The notes under the pieces were generated by a model. The model ran no database searches. It saw only the letters and a program-made list of their open reading frames with translations, and had not been told where the DNA came from. Source: Streptomyces sp. NBC_00557 (GTDB lineage: Bacteria > Actinomycetota > Actinomycetes > Streptomycetales > Streptomycetaceae). Taken from it: a stretch of 64,000 nt of DNA. The DNA is taken from contig NZ_CP107797.1 in assembly GCF_036345995.1 (NCBI RefSeq), positions 62,001 through 126,000 on the forward strand, in the 5' to 3' direction. This document shows, one piece after another, positions 8,001 to 14,376 of this stretch; position 1 is the stretch's first letter; each line of letters opens with the position of its first letter. Made by a program: the position numbers and the translations under genes.

Positions 8001-10334
8001 GTAGAGGGACTGCATGGCGGCGTACTCGTCGTGCACCCGGCGGTTGGGCAGCGCGGCCAGGCGCAGCACCGCGGGCCGCCGCGCGCTCAGCCGGTCCTCG
8101 ACCTCGGCGGCGCTGGAGACCTGCTCCCCCCAGCGGACGGCGGGCGCGGCGGTGAGGTCGGCGACGGGTTCGGCCGTGGAGAGCACCGCCTCGTAGCGGT
8201 AGCGGGTCAGCTCGTTGTGGTGGATGCCGCGCTTGGCACGCACGTCGACCGCCCGCACGGCGGGCAGCTCCCGGGCGAGGGTGTCGAACAGGGCGGGGGA
8301 GAGCAGCAGTTCGGTCTCCCGGTCGACCTGCTGGTCGATGGTGCGGCGCAGCGCCTCGCGGTCGCCCTGGGCGGCGCCGGGCCGGGCCAGCGCGATGCCG
8401 GTCTGGAAGCAGCGGGCGAGGTCGAGGTTGCGCAGGTCGCCGAGGAGCATCGAGCCGCCCGGGGCGAGCAGCGGCAGGGCCCGCTCGATGACGGTGCGCA
8501 GGTAGGCGGGTCCGGGGAAGTACTGGATCACCGAGTTGACGACGATCGCGTCGAAGCGGCCGGCGGACAGGCCGCCGGTGTCCTCGGCGCCCCGGCAGTC
8601 GAGCCGGACCTTCTCCTTCAGGACCGGGTCGGCCTCCACCTGCGCGGTGAGCGCATCGATGACAGCGGGGGAGAAGTCGGTGGCCCAGTACTCGTGGACC
8701 TCCTCGTCGCGGGCGAGGTGGGCCATCAGCAGTCCGGTGCCCACCCCGATCTCCAGCACCCGGCGGCGCGGCAGCTCGCGGATCCGGTCGAGGGTGGCGT
8801 CCTGCCACTCCCGCATGTGCTCCAGCGGGATCGGCAGGGCGTCGTAACTGCTGTTCCAGCCGGTGAAGTTGTCGCCCAGTCCGGCGGCAGCGGCGTCGTC
8901 GTAGAGCGCCTCGTAGATCTCCTTCCACTCGGTGATCTGCGCGTTCTCCTCGGCGGCCGCCGCGGCCTCGGCGGCCGGGACGACGTGTGCGACCAGGCGC
9001 TTGTCCCCGTCCTCGCCCTCGTGCAGGGACACCGCGGCGGCGGACACGGCCGGGTGGGCGGTCAGTACCGACTCGATCTCGCCGAGTTCGATACGGAAGC
9101 CGCGCAGCTTGATCTGGTCGTCCGCCCGGCCGACGAACTCCAGCGCGCCGTCCTCGCCCAGCCGCACCAGGTCGCCGGTGCGGTACAGCGCGCCGCCGGT
9201 GCCGGTGAAGCGGTCCGCGACGAAACGCTGCGCGGTCAGTTCGGGCCGGTGCAGATAGCCGGTGGCCACGCCCGGCCCGCCGAGCAGGAGTTCACCGGTG
9301 CCGCCCGGGGCGACCGGGGTGTCGTCGGCGTCGACGACGACGGCCGTGGTGGCGCCGATCGGGCGGCCGATCGGGATCGTACGGTCGCCCTCGGCGGGTT
9401 CGGCGACCTGGTGCCAGGTGGCGAAGGTGGTGGTCTCGGTCGGCCCGTACACGTGCAGCAGCCGCTCGGGCGCGCCGGCCGCGAACACCTCGCGCACCCG
9501 GCGCGGGTCGCAGGCCTCGCCGCCGAACAGGACGGTGCGAAGCGGCGCGAAGGCGGCCGGCCGCTCCCGTGCGAGCAGGTTGAACAGGGCGGTCGTCAGG
9601 AAGATCACGGAGATGCCGTGGGCGCGGACCGCGTCCTGGAAGCGGCCCGGGTCGGTGACGGTGTCCTTGGCGAGGCCGACCAGCCGGGCGCCCGCGGTGA
9701 GTGTCGTCCACACCTCGAAGGTGACCGCGTCGAAGGCCGGGTTGGCGGCCTGGGCCACCACGTCGGCGGGGGTCAGCCGCAGGTAGTCGGTGGACTGTAC
9801 GAAGTCGAGCACGGCCCGGTGCGGTACGACGACGCCCTTGGGGGTGCCGGTGGTGCCGGAGGTGTAGCAGACGTAGACGGCGTCGTCCGCTCCGGCCGTC
9901 TCCTCGGGCAGCGCGCCGGAGCGCCGGGCGATCTCGGGGGCCTCGGCGTCCAGGGCGACGACCACGGCGTCCAGGCCGGCGTAGTCCGCGGCGTCCGCGC
10001 CCTCGGTCAGCACCGCGGCGGCCGCGCTGTCGCGCGCGATCAGCCGGCGCCGTTCGGCCGGGTTGGCCGGGTCGACCGGGACGTAGGCGGCGCCGGCCCG
10101 CACGATGCCGAGGAACGCGGTGACCATCTCCGGGCCCGGCCGCAGCGAGGTCAGCACGCGGTCGCCGTGGCCGATGCCGCGGGCGCGCAGGTGAGCGGCG
10201 AGGCGGTTGGCCGCGCGGCTCAGCTCCCGGTAGGTGAGGCGGCCGCCGCGGCCGTCGGTGTGCTCGGGGTAGTCGACCGCGATCGCGTCGGGCCGCTCGT
10301 GGACCTGCTGCTCGATGAGGCCGGAGATGGACAT
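5037..10334 (-). CDS. NRPS: A-(MT)-PCP-C(inactive)-A(degenerate)-MbtH
   Basis: 1765 aa, ATG 10334 with AAGGAG 9 nt upstream, TAG stop. Domain 1 (about 1-465) is a complete adenylation domain (YTSGTTGTPKGV, YRTGDL, RGFRIELGEIE). It is interrupted after core A8 by a SAM methyltransferase (about 467-750, LEIGVGTGL), probably an N-methyltransferase. A10 follows (NGKVDRKALP, about 896) and then a PCP (GGHSLAAARL, about 944). The next 300 residues look like a condensation domain, but HHxxxDG reads PAASVDQ, so the catalytic His is absent. A second A-like domain (about 1358-1690) lacks A3, and TGD has become TGR. The last 58 residues are an MbtH-like domain (HRALWPA, VVPEGW, ELCLDHI). My reading of the specificity residues is DAFFLGVTFK, close to Ile-type codes. 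It probably loads and N-methylates one branched amino acid. Confidence 0.9.
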   Translation of the reverse strand: MSISGLIEQQVHERPDAIAVDYPEHTDGRGGRLTYRELSRAANRLAAHLRARGIGHGDRVLTSLRPGPEMVTAFLGIVRAGAAYVPVDPANPAERRRLIARDSAAAAVLTEGADAADYAGLDAVVVALDAEAPEIARRSGALPEETAGADDAVYVCYTSGTTGTPKGVVVPHRAVLDFVQSTDYLRLTPADVVAQAANPAFDAVTFEVWTTLTAGARLVGLAKDTVTDPGRFQDAVRAHGISVIFLTTALFNLLARERPAAFAPLRTVLFGGEACDPRRVREVFAAGAPERLLHVYGPTETTTFATWHQVAEPAEGDRTIPIGRPIGATTAVVVDADDTPVAPGGTGELLLGGPGVATGYLHRPELTAQRFVADRFTGTGGALYRTGDLVRLGEDGALEFVGRADDQIKLRGFRIELGEIESVLTAHPAVSAAAVSLHEGEDGDKRLVAHVVPAAEAAAAAEENAQITEWKEIYEALYDDAAAAGLGDNFTGWNSSYDALPIPLEHMREWQDATLDRIRELPRRRVLEIGVGTGLLMAHLARDEEVHEYWATDFSPAVIDALTAQVEADPVLKEKVRLDCRGAEDTGGLSAGRFDAIVVNSVIQYFPGPAYLRTVIERALPLLAPGGSMLLGDLRNLDLARCFQTGIALARPGAAQGDREALRRTIDQQVDRETELLLSPALFDTLARELPAVRAVDVRAKRGIHHNELTRYRYEAVLSTAEPVADLTAAPAVRWGEQVSSAAEVEDRLSARRPAVLRLAALPNRRVHDEYAAMQSLYDPRESLDLAPQDAPAPDPEALCEAAERLGYRALPTWGESPELLDIVFLDPEQIPAGPLTGVYAAPVVDAAGCANTPTAFERTVDLEVALRTHLQERLPDYMIPSALMTLDALPLNANGKVDRKALPAPAFTAEGPGTEPGTPIQEIVRDLFAEVVGLPRHKVHADSDFFRIGGHSLAAARLLSRARETLGADPGSRALYEAPTPAAFAALVGDAPAVATGPGATAGDSAQFSLRLRGALDTRALQAALEDLGRRHEALRNSRLGSAGTRLRALAADDHLLELALPAASVDQWSHLPLAAELARAYGARATGDTPHRSPAGLDAAPRTVFGDVPATPLPGSTPQAGHACHGALETQLDEELHARLTRFAAEHGTTLFMVVHAALAALLTRLGASGEVTVAAPVPARDTAGLREAVGPYGRILALTVDTSGDPAFTELLRRVRERDLAAYRDGEAALAALPGGVALTVLQSCAGRFEAAGLSVQAEHCTPPAPAADLGLTLTERQSPAGAPAGITVSAVFRHETVGETAAASLTGQLTAVLRSALEAPATRLSRLRLLPGGPAAGSGVWAGAQVRLAEQDVAALFAAQVARAPEALALTGLTYAELDARSDLLAHALIEHKAGPGGCVLTALSSPAGFAVAALAVAKTGAALLPADPSLDLAESLRPAVLLLDETADLLLPAVPGAARLVQDGAADRLPPAGHWPVTDADRSRPLRAGDPLLLVPGEDGTVAVGSEAVTAATLAAPADAAWLVRGYPDGDAAIGLLSALACGARVHVPDGSLSQDVPHEVLGWLRQQAARVVLGGSDDVLCALVSLARTEGAELTVSGGWAEGRLVVQQAPGTPARPAPGYRAYLLDPLLRPVAPGETGSLYIAGAGVAQGYAGAPGASGERFLPDPFGGPDGTTARMWRTGRAARLDEDGNLRVLDGPAHDDPFADEFATFVVVADATGHRALWPATAVVPEGWYETHAEDIYELCLDHINDHLGDPF

Positions 10335-10364
10335 CAGCACTCGCTCCTTACGACAGCGCCTTCC

Positions 10365-10500
10365 GGCTTGGCAAAACGTTGCCTGAATGCTGGCAATGCC
10401 GTCTTGAAGGGGTGTCTCGGAACGGTCGAGCTGTGCTGGAGTCGCAGGTGGCGGAGGTGAATTGTTGCCAGGACGAGGGGCGAGGAGTTGCCAACGGGGT
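10365..10500. promoter_or_regulatory. Array of TTGCCAA-type half-sites upstream of NRPS
   Basis: TTGGCAA at 10368-10374, TTGCC at 10379-10383 and CTGGCAA at 10390-10396 lie exactly 11 bp apart, 34-62 bp upstream of the NRPS start. TTGCCA at 10465-10470 and TTGCCAA at 10488-10494 lie further upstream, 23 bp apart. The helical phasing and match to the 14.0-14.35 kb arrays suggest cooperative binding sites of a cluster regulator, perhaps the adjacent LuxR protein or a SARP-type protein encoded elsewhere. Confidence 0.6.
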
Positions 10501-10521
10501 CCGGGTGCCCGGCATGCGAAA

Positions 10522-10565
10522 AGCGGCTGTGGCGCGGAGGAGAGGTCCTCCGCGCCACAGCCGCT
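10522..10565 (-). terminator. Strong intrinsic terminator after luxR
   Basis: A perfect 20-bp stem (10522-10541 with 10546-10565) with a 4-nt loop lies 36 nt beyond the luxR stop. On the minus strand it is followed by a short T-run (CTTTTCGC). It would end luxR transcription before the NRPS promoter region. Confidence 0.85.
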
Positions 10566-10600
10566 CGGGCGAAAGGCAGGCGGCCGGGGCCGCCCGGTGG

Positions 10601-13483
10601 TCAGCCGTGCACGGGCGCGGCGGAGGCCGGCCGCGCGGGCAGCTCCGCCCGGCCCGAGACACCCAGCTTGCGGTAGACGCGCGTCAGATGCTGCTCGACC
10701 GTGCTGACCGTCACCCCGAGCCGGGCCGCGACACCACGGTTGGTCAGCCCCTCCGCCGCCAGCGCCGCCACCCGCCGCTCGGCGTCGGTCAGCGGCACGT
10801 CGCCGGTGGTGAGCACGGCGGCCGGACGGCCGGAGCCGGGCACCAGCTCCTCCCGCAGACCCACCGCACCCATCTGCTGGGCCAGGTTCCACGCGGCCCG
10901 CACGGTGGCTGCCCCCTGCGAGGGGCGGTCGTCGGCGTGCAGGGCGTGTCCTAGGTCGGCCAGGGAGCGGGCGGTCTCCAGCCGGTCGCCCGAGCGCCGC
11001 AGCAGTTCGACGGACTCGCGCAGCAGGGCGGTGCGCCGACCGGGGGCACCCGTCGCGGCCAGCAGACGCAGCGAGATCCCCCGCACCCACGGGTGTGTCG
11101 CGTCCGGCAGGGCGAGCTGCTCCTCGGCCAGCGCCCGGGCCCGCCCGAGCCGGCCCGTCCGCAGCAGCGCCTGCGCCGCGTCCGTGCGCCACGCCAGCAG
11201 GGCCGGCCGGTCCGCGCGCCACGACTGCAGCACCCGGCCCGCCTTGCGGAAGTCGGCGAGCGCGAGGTGCGGCTGCCCCAGGGACAACTGGTGCAGCCCG
11301 CGGGCCCGCAGATAGCGCAGGCCGTACAGGCTCGTCAGCGCCTGACGGGTCACCGGGTACCGGACGTGCCGGGCCGCCTCGTCGTGGCGGCCGAGCGCGA
11401 CGCAGGCCTGGACGAGCACGGCGGCCGGGCCGTAGTGGAACGTCCCGCCACCGGTCGTCGGCAGCGCGTCGAACGCCGCCGTCGCGTGCTCACGGGCTCC
11501 GGAGGCGTCCCCCACCCGCAGCAGAGCCTCCGCGTGCAGGTCCGCGCAGACGGCGCGCCAGCCGGGTGCTCCGCTCCGTTCCGCCTGGGCGAGCAGCCGT
11601 CCGCTCGCGACGACCGCCCGCTCGGGCCGGTCCGAACACAACAGCGCGCGCACGGCGTTGACGAGCGGGGCGAAGGCGGCGTCCGTCAGCGGCACCGTCC
11701 GCAGCAGCGTCTCGCAGTCGGCGGACCGGATGTCGAGCAGCGCTTCGAGGGGCGAACCGGGGGCACGGCCCTCGGCACCCGGGCCGCCCGTCCGGTGCAG
11801 CAGGGCGGCGGCCTCCGGGACCCGGCCCTGGGCGAGCAGCATCGCGGCGGGTGCCGAGGGGTCCCAGCCGGCCGGGCGCGCCGAACGGGGCCCCGTGACC
11901 AGCGCGGTCAGCCGCTGCTCCGCCGCCTCCGGATGCCGGCGCGCGGCCAGCTGCGCGAACCGCAGCGCGACACCGGCACGCTCGGCCTCGTCGGGGCAGA
12001 CGTGGTGCGCGAGGACGAGGAGACGCTCGGCGTCTTCGGCGGCATGGGACACGTCGGGGACTTCCGCGGTCCGGGGACGGCCGGCGACGGCACGGACGAA
12101 GGGGGCGTCCGCAGGAGGGAAATCGGCCGGGCAGGGGATGTGGGCGGTGGTCTGCGGGGTGCGGGGGGCGTCCGGCAGGGCTTCGTTCCGCAGGGTGGTG
12201 CGAGGGATCGCGAGGATGGCGATCTGGGGGAGGCCGGTGGGCCGGCGGGTGCTCCGGGGCGCGGGGAGGGCCTCGGCCGGGTGGGTGGCCCGGGTCGGGT
12301 GCGCGAGGGACGGGCGCGGCGCCAGCAGGGCCTCCGCCGTCCGGACGAGCAGGGTGAAGTCCTCGGGACCCACGGGGACGCGTACGCCGTCCGACTGCGG
12401 GGCGAGCAGGTGGTCGGCCACCACCCCGGCCGGCGCACCCGCCGCGCTCAGTGCCCGGGCGGCCATCCGGTGCAGGTCCACGCGGACGCGCGGGGAGGTC
12501 TCGGCGAGCACGGCGGCGGCGACGGACGGGTGCCGGAACCGGAGGCCGTCGAGCACCCCGCAGGCACGCAGCGCGTCCGGCGCGCCGCCGGTGCCCCGGG
12601 ACCGCGGTGGGCGATCGGTGCCGAGGAGGTCCAGCATGCGGTCGACCAGCGGCTCGGTGGCGTGGCCGGCCAGCGTCGCCACCGCGCGGGCGACCGCCCG
12701 GCCGCCCGGTCCGCTGCGGTGCACGCAGGCGAGGACGGCGTCGGCGAACGGGCCGTCGGGTGTCGGCCCCCCGGGCGGTACGGCGGCGCTGACGCCGTCC
12801 TCCTGGAGCAGGGCACGCAGCAGGAGCGGGTTTCCTCCGGTGACGGAGTGCAGTTCGCCGGGAGTACGGCCGGGGCGGCCCGGGGCCGGCCACCGCAGGG
12901 GCGGGGTCGCGGCGGCCTGTGCCGTCTCCTGCGGGGTGAGCAGGCCGAGCCGGATGCGGCGGACGTACGGCAGCCGGAGCAACTCCGGTGTGAAAAGCGG
13001 CTCCTGAGCGGGGTCGGCGTAGGCGGCGACGGTGGCGACCACCAGCACCGGGGCCGGGCGGAGGTGCCGTACCAGGTGGCGCAGACAGTGCAGGGACTGC
13101 GGGTCGGTGTGCTGGACGTCGTCCAGGCACAGCACCACCGGCCCGTCGAGGGCGAGGCCGCACAACTCCGTGCGGAACGCCCGCATCGCCTCCTCCGACG
13201 GCACGGCGTCGTCGGCTCCGGTGCGGGCGAGGGCGAACGCCGGGCCGCTGCAGACCAGTTGGCGCAGCACGCCGAGGGGTACCCGGCGCTCCTGCTCGGT
13301 GGCGGCGGCGGTGAGGACCAGCGCGCCGGCCGCTGCGGCCCGTTCGGACACGGCGTCCAGGAGGTGGCTCTTGCCGCAGCCGGCCGGGCCCTCGATCAGT
13401 ACCGCCCGGGAACGCCCCACCGCGCAGGTGGTGAGGACCGTCTGCAGAGCACCGGCCACCGATGTTCTTTCCGCCTCCGTCAT
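10601..13483 (-). CDS. LuxR-family LAL transcriptional regulator
   Basis: 960 aa, the usual size for large ATP-binding LuxR regulators. The N-terminus carries a Walker A motif (GPAGCGKSH, residues 32-40) and a Walker B-like LCLDDVQ near residue 115. The middle is a long helical, Ala/Arg-rich region. The C-terminus is a LuxR helix-turn-helix (LTDAERRVAALAAEGLTNR ... VSTVEQHLTRVYRKLGVSGR, about 890-945). Such proteins are pathway-specific activators in Streptomyces clusters. It lies between the NRPS operon and the IDWP peptide gene, and phased TTGCCAA arrays flank this block, so it is the prime local candidate to control them. Control of the PKS genes is also possible. The middle part is rich in Pro/Arg and less conserved. 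Confidence 0.9.
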   Translation of the reverse strand: MTEAERTSVAGALQTVLTTCAVGRSRAVLIEGPAGCGKSHLLDAVSERAAAAGALVLTAAATEQERRVPLGVLRQLVCSGPAFALARTGADDAVPSEEAMRAFRTELCGLALDGPVVLCLDDVQHTDPQSLHCLRHLVRHLRPAPVLVVATVAAYADPAQEPLFTPELLRLPYVRRIRLGLLTPQETAQAAATPPLRWPAPGRPGRTPGELHSVTGGNPLLLRALLQEDGVSAAVPPGGPTPDGPFADAVLACVHRSGPGGRAVARAVATLAGHATEPLVDRMLDLLGTDRPPRSRGTGGAPDALRACGVLDGLRFRHPSVAAAVLAETSPRVRVDLHRMAARALSAAGAPAGVVADHLLAPQSDGVRVPVGPEDFTLLVRTAEALLAPRPSLAHPTRATHPAEALPAPRSTRRPTGLPQIAILAIPRTTLRNEALPDAPRTPQTTAHIPCPADFPPADAPFVRAVAGRPRTAEVPDVSHAAEDAERLLVLAHHVCPDEAERAGVALRFAQLAARRHPEAAEQRLTALVTGPRSARPAGWDPSAPAAMLLAQGRVPEAAALLHRTGGPGAEGRAPGSPLEALLDIRSADCETLLRTVPLTDAAFAPLVNAVRALLCSDRPERAVVASGRLLAQAERSGAPGWRAVCADLHAEALLRVGDASGAREHATAAFDALPTTGGGTFHYGPAAVLVQACVALGRHDEAARHVRYPVTRQALTSLYGLRYLRARGLHQLSLGQPHLALADFRKAGRVLQSWRADRPALLAWRTDAAQALLRTGRLGRARALAEEQLALPDATHPWVRGISLRLLAATGAPGRRTALLRESVELLRRSGDRLETARSLADLGHALHADDRPSQGAATVRAAWNLAQQMGAVGLREELVPGSGRPAAVLTTGDVPLTDAERRVAALAAEGLTNRGVAARLGVTVSTVEQHLTRVYRKLGVSGRAELPARPASAAPVHG

Positions 13484-13534
13484 GAATCCGCCCCTTCACC
13501 GCGGCCGCGCTGGTCCGGGTCAGGATCGAAGCCG

Positions 13535-13551
13535 CACCTCTAAGAGAGGTG
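13535..13551. promoter_or_regulatory. Small inverted repeat in luxR leader
   Basis: CACCTCT-AAG-AGAGGTG, a perfect 7-bp inverted repeat with a 3-nt centre, lies 52-68 nt upstream of the luxR ATG. It could be an operator or a leader hairpin. No other copy was noticed. Confidence 0.35.
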
Positions 13552-13591
13552 GAGCGGGGACGGAGGTGACACCGGCTCGCGGAACGCCGAA

Positions 13592-13623
13592 GCCCCCGCG
13601 GCGGCACGGCGGCCGGCGGGGGC
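13592..13623 (-). terminator. Weak candidate terminator after IDWP peptide gene
   Basis: GCCCCCGC (13592-13599) pairs with GCGGGGGC (13616-13623) across a GC-rich 16-nt loop, 32 nt beyond the stop of the repeat peptide gene. There is no T-run, so it may be only a GC-rich chance stem. Confidence 0.3.
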
Positions 13624-13654
13624 GTCACGGGACGGGCGCCAAGGCCCTGGCCTG

Positions 13655-13972
13655 TCAGACGGAGGCGGTCTTCGGCCAGTCGATGGCGGGCTTGGCGGTG
13701 GCGGCGGCGGTGGGGGCGACGGGCCAGTCGATGCTCGGGCGGGCGGCGGCGGTCGTGGCGGAGGCGGTCTTCGGCCAGTCGATGCCCGTGTTGGCGGCGG
13801 CGGCGGTGGTAGCGGGGGCGACGGGCCAGTCGATGCTCGGGCGGGCGGCGGCGGTCGTGGCCGGGGCGGCCGGCCAGTCGATGCCGGTGGCGGCCGTGGC
13901 GACACCCGCGGTGGAGAAGGCGGCGGCGGCGACGGCGGCGGCGACGGTGGCGATCCGGGCGATGCGGTTCAT
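13655..13972 (-). CDS. Secreted repeat peptide with five IDWP motifs, possible multi-core precursor
   Basis: 105 aa; ATG 13972 chosen for GAGGAG 6 nt upstream and a good signal peptide. Residues 1-28 form a Sec-type signal: Arg residues, then a long Ala/Val hydrophobic stretch ending AGVATAA. The rest is five repeats of 16-17 residues, each containing Ile-Asp-Trp-Pro followed by AAP, VAP, KTA, VAP and KTA, joined by Ala/Thr-rich linkers (ATTAAARP type). The protein stops 4 residues after the last KTA. I know of no named family. The layout resembles either a small secreted structural protein or a ribosomal precursor with repeated cores. An ATP-grasp ligase and a protease-like protein in the same region favour the second idea, but a Sec signal on a modified-peptide precursor would be unusual. 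Confidence 0.75.
   Translation of the reverse strand: MNRIARIATVAAAVAAAAFSTAGVATAATGIDWPAAPATTAAARPSIDWPVAPATTAAAANTGIDWPKTASATTAAARPSIDWPVAPTAAATAKPAIDWPKTASV
13674..13883. repeat. Tandem coding repeat, five copies of 48/51 bp
   Basis: GGCCAGTCGATG (encoding Ile-Asp-Trp-Pro on the minus strand) starts at 13674, 13722, 13773, 13824 and 13872, a spacing of 48, 51, 51 and 48 bp. The codons of the motif are identical in all five copies. Units 2 and 4 also share a long identical flank, which points to duplication of a two-unit block. The linkers vary more than the core. Confidence 0.9.
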
Positions 13973-14002
13973 GGCGGGCTCCTCGGTGTCAATTCCGTGT
14001 TC

Positions 14003-14040
14003 GTTGCTTGGCAACCTCTTGCCAAGAAGATTGGCAAGAG
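14003..14040. promoter_or_regulatory. Inverted TTGCCAA/TTGGCAA operator upstream of IDWP peptide gene
   Basis: TTGGCAA at 14008, TTGCCAA at 14019 and TTGGCAA at 14031 (spacing 11 and 12 bp). CTCTTGCCAA (14016-14025) and TTGGCAAGAG (14031-14040) form a perfect 10-bp inverted repeat with a 5-bp centre, and GTTGC-TTG-GCAAC lies next to it. It sits 36-68 bp upstream of the repeat peptide ATG, the same distance as the array upstream of the NRPS. Confidence 0.65.
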
Positions 14041-14043
14041 GAT

Positions 14044-14065
14044 CTCGGGAATTGCTCGGGAATTG
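14044..14065. repeat. Perfect tandem 11-bp repeat in the divergent promoter region
   Basis: CTCGGGAATTG is present twice back to back (14044-14054, 14055-14065). The 11-bp period matches that of the neighbouring half-sites, so it may be part of the same promoter or regulator-binding region. Confidence 0.55.
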
Positions 14066-14126
14066 GTCGATTTCTGCTCAAGATGGCCGCCAGAAACGCC
14101 CCAAGAGGCCCGCCTCGACAGGTTAG

Positions 14127-14351
14127 TTGCCACCAAAAATGTGCTCTGAGCTGCCGATTCGTCGCGTCTTGGCAGAACTGGAGACGCTCTGGCAACGCTT
14201 GGCAATTCCTCGTGAAGCAAGCCGGAAACGGCCCCGGTTTCCTTGCCTGCCGGCCCCCGACTTGAGTCGCGCCTGAGCCGATGCCCCCCGATGTTGCCAA
14301 CTCCCTCCGCGTGCAGGCAAGGTGTTGCCAACCATTCGGCAATAAATTGCC
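14127..14351. promoter_or_regulatory. Further phased TTGCCAA half-sites upstream of class V gene
   Basis: TTGCC at 14127, TTGGCA at 14169, CTGGCAA at 14189, TTGGCAA at 14199, TTGCCAA at 14294, AGGCAA at 14315, TTGCCAA at 14325, and GGCAA-TAAA-TTGCC at 14338-14351. Many are 10-12 bp apart. The last group ends 26 bp before the GTG of the plus-strand aminotransferase-like gene. Apart from these sites and those at 14003-14065, the intergenic stretch 13973-14376 holds no gene I can support. It is noticeably richer in A+T than its surroundings. Confidence 0.6.
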
Positions 14352-14376
14352 TCAGTCACGGGGGGAGGCCCCGGAA

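Noticed and set aside
6147..10460. Long plus-strand reading frame opposite the NRPS gene
   Set aside because: It is a shadow of the NRPS coding frame, is Gly/Val/Gln-rich without motifs, and has no credible start site.
13674..13883. Regularly spaced short repeat considered as a CRISPR array
   Set aside because: The 12-bp repeat is in frame inside a gene with signal peptide and ribosome site, spacers are similar to each other, and no cas gene is near.
13989..14359. Short overlapping reading frames on both strands in the divergent intergenic region
   Set aside because: They have no ribosome sites or motifs, the region is AT-richer than coding DNA, and it is filled with regulatory half-sites.
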